From NCBI GenBank assembly GCA_030667105.1, contig DAOUWN010000093.1, forward strand, positions 1-7,462: a DNA stretch of 7,462 nucleotides, in the 5' to 3' direction. Both the position numbers and the translations under genes were made by a program. The notes below the pieces were generated by a model, which searched no databases, was not told the DNA's origin, and saw only the letters and a program-made list of their open reading frames with translations. The stretch comes from Deltaproteobacteria bacterium (lineage in GTDB: Bacteria > Desulfobacterota > Desulfobacteria > C00003060). This document shows, piece after piece, positions 1-5,496 of this stretch. Every line of letters begins with the position of its first letter. Position 1 is the first letter of the stretch.

Positions 1-2078
1 AGAAATGAATCGGTCTTTGCTTTGCCTTCAAGTGTAAAGGCAGACGCAACACTTGTTTCCTGTGAAGCTTGCAAGCTCCCTCGCCAGAAATCTTCCAGAC
101 GTACATATGAAAGGGATTCATCTCCGTTAACCCATGTTACGATCCAATTCAGGTTGGTCCCCTTAAGTGTCAGGACATGTTTCAACCATGTCTGCAACTC
201 ATTCATCTCCTGGTTGAGACTTGGTTTGTCCGATCGCCAGATCAAATAGTAAAGGTACAGGTTTGAAAACTTCTCTCTGATTTCCGGGACAACTTTTTGG
301 TCGGCCATTAGCACGATGGGCGCATAAGATGGCTGAGGCCTGGTTTGAAGCGTTTCCAGGGTCTCACCTTCGAGCCGAGCATGCAAAAGGTTTATGCGCC
401 TTGCAAGATGGGCCACATGTTGGCCAAGGATCTCATCGGGTGTGGCGCTGGAAAAGTCCGCCATCTCCTTTGCCATCACTTTATCAAGGGAGACCAAAAA
501 GCCACCCTTAAACTGTTCGCAGTATTTGTCCTTCAGCCTGGCCTCAACCTCTTTGCTTTCGTTCAACCCGAACCTGGGAATCCACCAACTGCTATTCTGC
601 TCTTCCACTCCCACAATGGCCTGGCGAAAGTGATCCATGATAATCACATCTGACACGACCTCGCCTTGCAACACAGGGGACTTTGTAAACTCTCGCGATA
701 CATCCCTTAATGTTTTCAAATTCTTCACAAAGGAAAAGCTAAGGAGCCCGCAAATCGCAATTGCCACAGCAACCCATGAAGTCAGACCAAGATTTCTGGT
801 CAATTTACTCCATTCAATAGCCCTCTGAGTGGGGGCGAACAGACGTCTGTCCTTTGGCAGTATTCGTCCGAAAAAGTCGTGGAGAAACAATCCTTTATTC
901 GTTCCCGGCAGAACCTCTCTTTCCTGGATAAGGCCCAGGGCGCTCAAGAAATGGGAGTACGGGCTCCCCTCCTGACGGCCACTGCTAAAGAAGAGGCCCC
1001 TCAAGATGGGGGTCTCCTGGTATGGGTTTTCCTGAAAAGCTCCGTTGATAAAAGACGTCAGGCCAACTTTCAGCCGTTCAAACTCTTCAGGGAAAAGGAG
1101 CAAACTCGGATCAACACCCCTGGTGTCTGACTTGTGGAAAAGCAGGAGTCTAAGATCTCTTAAGCGATCCCCGATAGAATTGATAGCACGGTCGTGGAAG
1201 GCGGCAACATCTTTTGACAGGTCATGATTGATCAGCCCCATGGCCTGATCAAGGCCCTTGTCCGGCAGTTGATCACAAAATTGAGTCATCCCTTGAACCA
1301 GGTCGCATTTGGTCACAAGAACGTATACCGGAAACCTGGCTCCCAGAACCCGCATGAGTTCATCAATACGACGGCGTATGCTTCGCCCATCTTCTTGCAG
1401 GGCTTCGGACCCGGATTCGAGTAATTTATTGGCCGCAACAGTTACAACAAGACCATTTAAGGGTTCTTTTTTTCGATATTTTACCAGAAGACTGAGGAAC
1501 TTCTGCCATTCCTCCTTATCACGGCCATCGTCCACAGGAATGGCATACCTGCCGGCAGTGTCAATCAAAATGGCTTGCTCAAAAAACCACCAATCACAAT
1601 TCCTTGTTCCGGAAATGCCCGATGTCCGTTTCACCTCTGCAAAGGGGGAAGAAAGGCGAGCGCTTGTAATAGCCGTGGTCTTGCCCGAACCGCTCTCTCC
1701 CACAACCATATACCAGGGAAGCACATAAAGAGGGTTTCCGTACTTCCTGAGGTGAGAATGCCTCAAGGCATCCATGGCATCTTTCCAACGATCTTGAAGC
1801 TCCTTTGACTGCCCTCTGTCTTTGTCTCCCAGGCTCTTTAAATAGGAGTCATCCTGCGCAATGATCTCTTGAACAAAATCCTGTTCCCGGCGCCTAAGCC
1901 ATATTTTTCTGAAAAAGACCAAACTGAGCCCCACGCCCAGCAGGCCCAGCAAGACAAAGAAACCGACCCACCAGGGCCAATCCAGGCTCAGTACGATCCC
2001 GAAAACGAGAACAAGGCCCAGCAAAACTGCGGCTACAATCAGAAACCATTTAAGAACCTTCAAAAGGATCTGCTTCAT
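1..2078 (-). CDS. tssM: TssM (IcmF family), T6SS inner-membrane complex protein; 3' end cut by left window edge
   Basis: This is the large inner-membrane protein of the T6SS envelope complex, which links TssL in the inner membrane to TssJ at the outer membrane. The 692 codons in the window read without a stop or frameshift; family members are usually about 1,100-1,200 residues, so the periplasmic C-terminal part lies beyond position 1. Seen: two N-terminal membrane segments (about residues 12-32 and 36-56), a cytoplasmic P-loop domain with an intact Walker A GESGSGKT (127-134), the family motif ILIDTAGRY (about 170-178), a G4-like VTKCD (255-259), a third membrane segment (about 434-451), then the start of the periplasmic region, including an 'AFTLEG' match to the IcmF domain. 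Intact nucleotide motifs suggest the NTPase is functional. The start is taken as ATG at 2078; an in-frame GTG at 2087 directly follows a stop region and is possible. Neither start has a strong Shine-Dalgarno. It lies 65 nt downstream of tssL. Confidence 0.97.
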   Translation of the reverse strand, partial: MKQILLKVLKWFLIVAAVLLGLVLVFGIVLSLDWPWWVGFFVLLGLLGVGLSLVFFRKIWLRRREQDFVQEIIAQDDSYLKSLGDKDRGQSKELQDRWKDAMDALRHSHLRKYGNPLYVLPWYMVVGESGSGKTTAITSARLSSPFAEVKRTSGISGTRNCDWWFFEQAILIDTAGRYAIPVDDGRDKEEWQKFLSLLVKYRKKEPLNGLVVTVAANKLLESGSEALQEDGRSIRRRIDELMRVLGARFPVYVLVTKCDLVQGMTQFCDQLPDKGLDQAMGLINHDLSKDVAAFHDRAINSIGDRLRDLRLLLFHKSDTRGVDPSLLLFPEEFERLKVGLTSFINGAFQENPYQETPILRGLFFSSGRQEGSPYSHFLSALGLIQEREVLPGTNKGLFLHDFFGRILPKDRRLFAPTQRAIEWSKLTRNLGLTSWVAVAIAICGLLSFSFVKNLKTLRDVSREFTKSPVLQGEVVSDVIIMDHFRQAIVGVEEQNSSWWIPRFGLNESKEVEARLKDKYCEQFKGGFLVSLDKVMAKEMADFSSATPDEILGQHVAHLARRINLLHARLEGETLETLQTRPQPSYAPIVLMADQKVVPEIREKFSNLYLYYLIWRSDKPSLNQEMNELQTWLKHVLTLKGTNLNWIVTWVNGDESLSYVRLEDFWRGSLQASQETSVASAFTLEGKAKTDSF

Positions 2079-2143
2079 GTGCGGCACCGTTCACTTATCG
2101 TCTAATTCGTTTCATTGCTTGGATTGGCTCTATCTGCTTATGC
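2079..2143 (-). other. tssL-tssM intergenic gap with a 6-codon mini-ORF
   Basis: This is the only sizeable gap in the operon; the other junctions are 2-13 nt. On the minus strand it contains a tiny ORF, ATG at 2115 to TAA at 2095 (peptide MKRIRR), ending 8 nt before the possible GTG start of tssM and 16 nt before its ATG. The mini-ORF has no convincing ribosome binding site. No terminator hairpin or clear promoter is visible. It may be plain spacer; a translational coupling role is conceivable but unsupported. Confidence 0.35.
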
Positions 2144-2815
2144 CTAACCCTTTAAAATAGTCTCCCCAACATTACTCAAGATAAACCGGTAAATCAAAAA
2201 CAACGCCCCGTAAAGGAGCACAGGGGCTCCGAGACACATAAGCGTAAAAGCGGAAAAACGAAACTTGGCTTTCTGTGGAACAACCTCGCCCGAATCTACA
2301 GGATAGGCTTCTGGGAAGAGATCTGTGCGGTCAAGTGAAGGGAGCCCAACCGAGCTCCCCGTGAGCAGCTTTAAATTCGACGTCTTTAACTGCTCCAGGA
2401 GATATTCGTCTCCTTCATGACAATACCGTCCCATAAAACCTATAGCCAAACACAGATAATAAACCTCTCTCACATCTCTCTGATGCGGGCCAAGGGCATT
2501 TAAGCGATCAAAAAAGATCTCGCCTGCATCCGTCGTCTGATAATAAAGGCGCTGGAGTTGTTCTCCCTGCCACCGGCCCTTCTCGTTCCACGAAGAACTC
2601 AGAATCGCCTCATCAACCCAGGCACAAATGGCAAAGCGTGCCAGGTCGTATTCCTCCTGGGAGAATGATGCCTCCCTCAGGCGGCCTTCACTCTCGGACA
2701 TCAGGCGCTGCACATCTGCCTTAACTTGATCAAACGGTGGTTGCTTTGTGGCCACTGCCTTTAAAAAATAGGCCACATAGGCGACAAGTTCCATAAAACA
2801 GTCAGTCAAGCGCAT
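2144..2815 (-). CDS. tssL: TssL (DotU/IcmH family), T6SS inner-membrane protein, short form
   Basis: TssL is a tail-anchored inner-membrane protein that pairs with TssM and contacts the baseplate. The 223-residue product shows the DotU signatures: FAICAWVDEAIL (61-72) followed by a W-rich segment, AGEIFFDRL (97-105), and LCLAIGFMGRY (121-131). A single C-terminal membrane segment spans about 188-210, with only some 13 residues after it. The large N-terminal helical domain is therefore cytoplasmic, and there is no fused OmpA-like peptidoglycan-binding domain as found in longer TssL proteins. The ATG at 2815 is 2 nt after the tssK stop, with an AGGGAG ribosome binding site (2830-2825) inside the tssK 3' end, so the two genes are probably translationally coupled. 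In Agrobacterium, TssL is a kinase target bound by an FHA protein; whether that applies here cannot be told from this sequence. Confidence 0.96.
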   Translation of the reverse strand: MRLTDCFMELVAYVAYFLKAVATKQPPFDQVKADVQRLMSESEGRLREASFSQEEYDLARFAICAWVDEAILSSSWNEKGRWQGEQLQRLYYQTTDAGEIFFDRLNALGPHQRDVREVYYLCLAIGFMGRYCHEGDEYLLEQLKTSNLKLLTGSSVGLPSLDRTDLFPEAYPVDSGEVVPQKAKFRFSAFTLMCLGAPVLLYGALFLIYRFILSNVGETILKG

Positions 2816-2817
2816 GT

Positions 2818-4203
2818 CTAAGATCTCCCTACAATCATCAATTCTACCTTTAAATCTTCCGGGGCCGAATCCCAGTACAAAGCGATATTATAAGCCTTTT
2901 GCACATTTGCCCACTGATCGCCATGATGGTCAATCTGAAAATAGACAGAATGGGCGCGACGGGGCAATTCCTGCGGCGGCACTGGAAGGTGCTCCAGCTT
3001 TATCCCCGGAAGCGCACGGGCAATAAGAATGGGCAAAGACTCCCTTGAACCTAACTTGGCAATGGTTTCCAGGGATTGAAGAACGACCTGCGGGTCCTCT
3101 TCGGTTTCAAAAACCAGATAGAAACGGTTTCGTCCTTCAAAAACCGCAGGAGACAGCTCGGCCGCAAAATACGTACCATCATATACAAGCTGCATCACAT
3201 ATTCCGGCCCGGCAGTAATCTCATCCAGGAGTTGTGTGACCAGGCCCTGGGCAGCGGAGAAACATTCCCACAAGGCTCTGTGGTCATAGCCGGGAACAAG
3301 ACGGGTTCCATCTTCGATTTCTCCCATGACATTGACCCCTTCTGAAAAAGAAGAGAGCTCTCCTATCAACTGCCTCAAGGCACCGTATGCAGTCCACGGA
3401 TGAACTTGTTGTGATTCCGTTAGATGAAAAAGAAGGGGGATATAGCGGTTCAGTGACCTGAGGGCCAAGAGGAAAACCATGTCTCTTGCCCCAAACTCGG
3501 CCGTATGAATGCCCCTTTCACGTTTGTAAGATTCCAAGTGGCGACCCCGAGCAGCTATCTGGTCCCTGATCTCCTTAACAAGCTTGGAGAGAGGTTCTGA
3601 ACTGGAAATGGTAAGGCAAGGAGGGACAAAACTTTCCGAAAGGGTTATCTCTTCGCCCACCCTTTCCAGTTGAGCCACTGGAATAAGGACATAGTCTCCA
3701 AGCTGATACCTTTCTGTCTCCCAGAATATCTTGAGGGCAAAGTTAAGTCTCTTCACTTGAGCGGGCGGGCCGCCTTGATGTAGATCCTGAGCCTCTTCCG
3801 GGTCAGCAGTTGTCACAAACCTGGTGGTCACATCCGAAACGGTCTCAAGCTTCGAGACAACCGTGACATTTTCCCCAACGTCATTCCATTTTCTCAGACC
3901 CACAAAGACGGTAAAGGGTTTTCCCCCTTCTACCCAAGCCTCGTCAAAAGAACGGGCCTCGACAACCGCATTTCCGGGGAAAACCACATAAGTCATGTCC
4001 GGAAATAGGAATTCACCCCTCACAAGACCAAACGACCGGGTCCCCAGGGCGGCTTTCTGGATCTCAAGGTCCCCGGCGCCCCAAAAGTGGGGTTGAAGGA
4101 AGGTGTGAAAGGGTGTGAGCAAAGACTGAAAATGGACATCTTTCAGCTGAAAATGCTGGGGTTGCAAAAAAAGGCCTTGATGCCAAAAAAGAGGTCTCTC
4201 CAT
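2818..4203 (-). CDS. tssK: TssK, T6SS baseplate protein
   Basis: TssK is a trimeric cytoplasmic baseplate protein; its N-terminal shell domain binds the TssEFG wedge and its C-terminal domain contacts the TssJLM membrane complex. The 461-residue length fits the family (about 440-460). The N-terminus carries the hallmark FWHQGLFLQPQHFQ (6-19), corresponding to the family 'W.EGmFL.PQHFQ' motif. The middle of the protein (HPWTAYGALRQLIGELSSF) and the C-terminal part also look family-like. I chose the ATG at 4203, not the upstream in-frame ATG at 4251, because the PQHFQ motif normally begins within about 10 residues of the N-terminus, a GGGGGAAAG ribosome binding site (4219-4211) precedes it, and it avoids a 44-nt overlap with tssJ. 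The gap from the tssJ stop is 4 nt. Confidence 0.97.
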   Translation of the reverse strand: MERPLFWHQGLFLQPQHFQLKDVHFQSLLTPFHTFLQPHFWGAGDLEIQKAALGTRSFGLVRGEFLFPDMTYVVFPGNAVVEARSFDEAWVEGGKPFTVFVGLRKWNDVGENVTVVSKLETVSDVTTRFVTTADPEEAQDLHQGGPPAQVKRLNFALKIFWETERYQLGDYVLIPVAQLERVGEEITLSESFVPPCLTISSSEPLSKLVKEIRDQIAARGRHLESYKRERGIHTAEFGARDMVFLLALRSLNRYIPLLFHLTESQQVHPWTAYGALRQLIGELSSFSEGVNVMGEIEDGTRLVPGYDHRALWECFSAAQGLVTQLLDEITAGPEYVMQLVYDGTYFAAELSPAVFEGRNRFYLVFETEEDPQVVLQSLETIAKLGSRESLPILIARALPGIKLEHLPVPPQELPRRAHSVYFQIDHHGDQWANVQKAYNIALYWDSAPEDLKVELMIVGRS

Positions 4204-4207
4204 ATTT

Positions 4208-4747
4208 TTACTTTCCCCCGAATTTCTGAATCTGTTCCGAGCCCAACACAAGATCGATATTCAGTGGACCTGGTTTTGCAACCTTGGTTTGCCTTATGAG
4301 GCCCTTTTTCTCCACATACCATGGAACATCGTAAAGCCGGACCATCCCTTCTTTCTCGATCAGAAAGTACCCGGCCACGACAGCCACGTATTTCGCACCT
4401 TCCGCACGGTCGAGAGTGTCGGTGAAGCTCTCTCCAGGTTGAACGAAAAGACGTTTTGAACTGACCACTGCCGAGTCAAAACGGCTGCATTCAAGAAGTT
4501 TGTAAAGGCCCTCTTCATCTTCTGAGAGTTGATTAAAGGCGTTGGGATCTCTGAGTTGATAGACACAGACCAGGAGGGTGTGGGGTTGCCCATCGTAGAG
4601 ATTCAACTGAGAATCGGCCTTCAGGTTAAGATGGATAGCCTCTTTTTCATATCGCCACTCCGAAGGTGGCTGCACTGGTTGAGACGCACATGAACAGACA
4701 AAGAAGATGAATAATAACAGACACAGCCCTTTGAGAATTTTTTTCAC
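4208..4747 (-). CDS. tssJ: TssJ, T6SS outer-membrane lipoprotein (GTG start)
   Basis: TssJ is a small lipoprotein that anchors the TssM periplasmic domain to the outer membrane. The 179-residue product begins with a basic N-region (VKKILKG), a hydrophobic core of about residues 8-17, and a lipobox VCSC with acylated Cys20. Alanine at +2 agrees with outer-membrane sorting. The mature part shows the TssJ pattern: W31, a strand with AIHLNLKADSQLN (37-49), PHTLLVCVYQL (55-65), a PGE turn (104-106), the LDR region (112-114) and VVAGYF (123-128). The start is GTG at 4747: it has a near-perfect AGGAGG (4761-4756) at 8-nt spacing and gives a proper signal peptide. A longer reading from ATG at 4795 would overlap the upstream gene by 35 nt and put 16 unneeded residues before the signal peptide. 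It is followed by tssK after 4 nt. Confidence 0.95.
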   Translation of the reverse strand: MKKILKGLCLLLFIFFVCSCASQPVQPPSEWRYEKEAIHLNLKADSQLNLYDGQPHTLLVCVYQLRDPNAFNQLSEDEEGLYKLLECSRFDSAVVSSKRLFVQPGESFTDTLDRAEGAKYVAVVAGYFLIEKEGMVRLYDVPWYVEKKGLIRQTKVAKPGPLNIDLVLGSEQIQKFGGK

Positions 4748-4752
4748 TTCTG

Positions 4753-4762
4753 TCACCTCCTT
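4753..4762 (-). promoter_or_regulatory. Strong ribosome binding site deciding the tssJ GTG start
   Basis: The minus strand reads AAGGAGGTGA, an almost full anti-Shine-Dalgarno match, with 8 nt between AGGAGG and the GTG at 4747. Its first bases overlap the TAA stop (4763-4761) of the upstream gene, a layout typical of coupled reinitiation. Confidence 0.85.
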
Positions 4763-5492
4763 ATTGCAAAGACAACTTCTGAGAGTTCTTTTCAAATTCC
4801 CTTAGGAACTCCTCCATGAATCGTCCGGATTCAAACCACTTCTTAACCTTACCAAAATTCTCTTCATATATCTCAAAAAATTCTGCCTTACGGAGTGGAC
4901 CGAACTTCAATCCGCCACGACCGCCTTCGGAGATCCGTTCAGGGTCGAGTTCAGCAAGAATCTGGTTCACCTTCACATGAGCCGCATTCTTAAAGGCCTG
5001 CTGTGCAATCAGAAAAGCCTGTTTGATCTGCCCAAGATAGCTCTCAAGGGATTTAGTCTGGTCTTCTCCTGCCACATGAAAACCGATGACCTGCCTGATC
5101 GTTTCCTCCCCTGTACTCTCACCCGTAAGGGTTGTATTGATGACACTCACCAATTCATTGAGTGTGTCAAAGATCGTGTTCAAGGATTCCGCCAATCTTT
5201 CCAGGATCTCCGTGGAGGTGAGATCGGCCTGGGAGACTTTTCTCCCCAGCAACAACGAAAAGACCCTTGAGAGAAATTCTTCGTCAACATCAACGCTGCC
5301 GGATGTTTCGTGAGAGCCTCCCTCAAACTCAGCAGTCAGTTTCTCCAGCAGTGTCAATCTTTCGCCGGCGGGAAGCTCATTGAGTCTTCTTTCAAGAAAA
5401 GCCTTGATCAGGGGTTCTGCCTGTAAATTGTCAGATCCATAAATCTGCCTGATTTCATCCGTCAGTTGCTCTAAGGATATCTGGTTGGTCAT
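4761..5492 (-). CDS. T6SS-associated protein resembling the TagH/FHA C-terminal domain, without an FHA domain
   Basis: A 243-residue, predicted soluble, largely helical protein without signal peptide or membrane segment. From about residue 70 to 240 the pattern recalls the C-terminal domain of T6SS FHA proteins (TagH/VasC type): a helix LERLAESLNTIFDTLNEL (98-114), a central IRQVIGFHV (132-140), SLESYLGQI (148-156), AQQAF..A (163-170), a conserved-looking LDPERI (182-187), FGPLRKAEFFEIYE (197-210), and a terminal WFESGRF..EFLREFEK (219-235). TagH genes often sit directly upstream of tssJ, exactly where this gene is. There is no room for an FHA domain: the first 70 residues are a short helical and acidic region. 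The exact role is unknown; in family terms a regulatory or assembly role in T6SS activation is most likely. The ATG at 5492 has an AGGA-like ribosome binding site and lies 4 nt after the upstream stop. The family link is from remembered pattern, not from a profile search. Confidence 0.55.
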   Translation of the reverse strand: MTNQISLEQLTDEIRQIYGSDNLQAEPLIKAFLERRLNELPAGERLTLLEKLTAEFEGGSHETSGSVDVDEEFLSRVFSLLLGRKVSQADLTSTEILERLAESLNTIFDTLNELVSVINTTLTGESTGEETIRQVIGFHVAGEDQTKSLESYLGQIKQAFLIAQQAFKNAAHVKVNQILAELDPERISEGGRGGLKFGPLRKAEFFEIYEENFGKVKKWFESGRFMEEFLREFEKNSQKLSLQ

Positions 5493-5496
5493 TGCC

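Noticed and set aside
66..77. Perfect 12-bp palindrome AGCTTGCAAGCT
   Set aside because: It lies inside the tssM coding sequence with no flanking repeat or promoter context; chance is sufficient.
345..1728. Plus-strand ORFs (e.g. 345-653 and 1309-1728) opposite tssM
   Set aside because: They are antisense to an intact, motif-bearing tssM and their products show no recognisable features.
1..2078. Suspicion that tssM is a broken pseudogene because no long closed minus-strand ORF ends in this stretch
   Set aside because: Codon-by-codon reading from ATG 2078 to the left edge shows one uninterrupted frame with all expected motifs; it is simply cut by the window edge.
4204..4251. Longer TssK start at ATG 4251
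   Set aside because: It adds 16 residues before the conserved N-terminal PQHFQ region, overlaps tssJ, and ignores the good ribosome binding site before ATG 4203.
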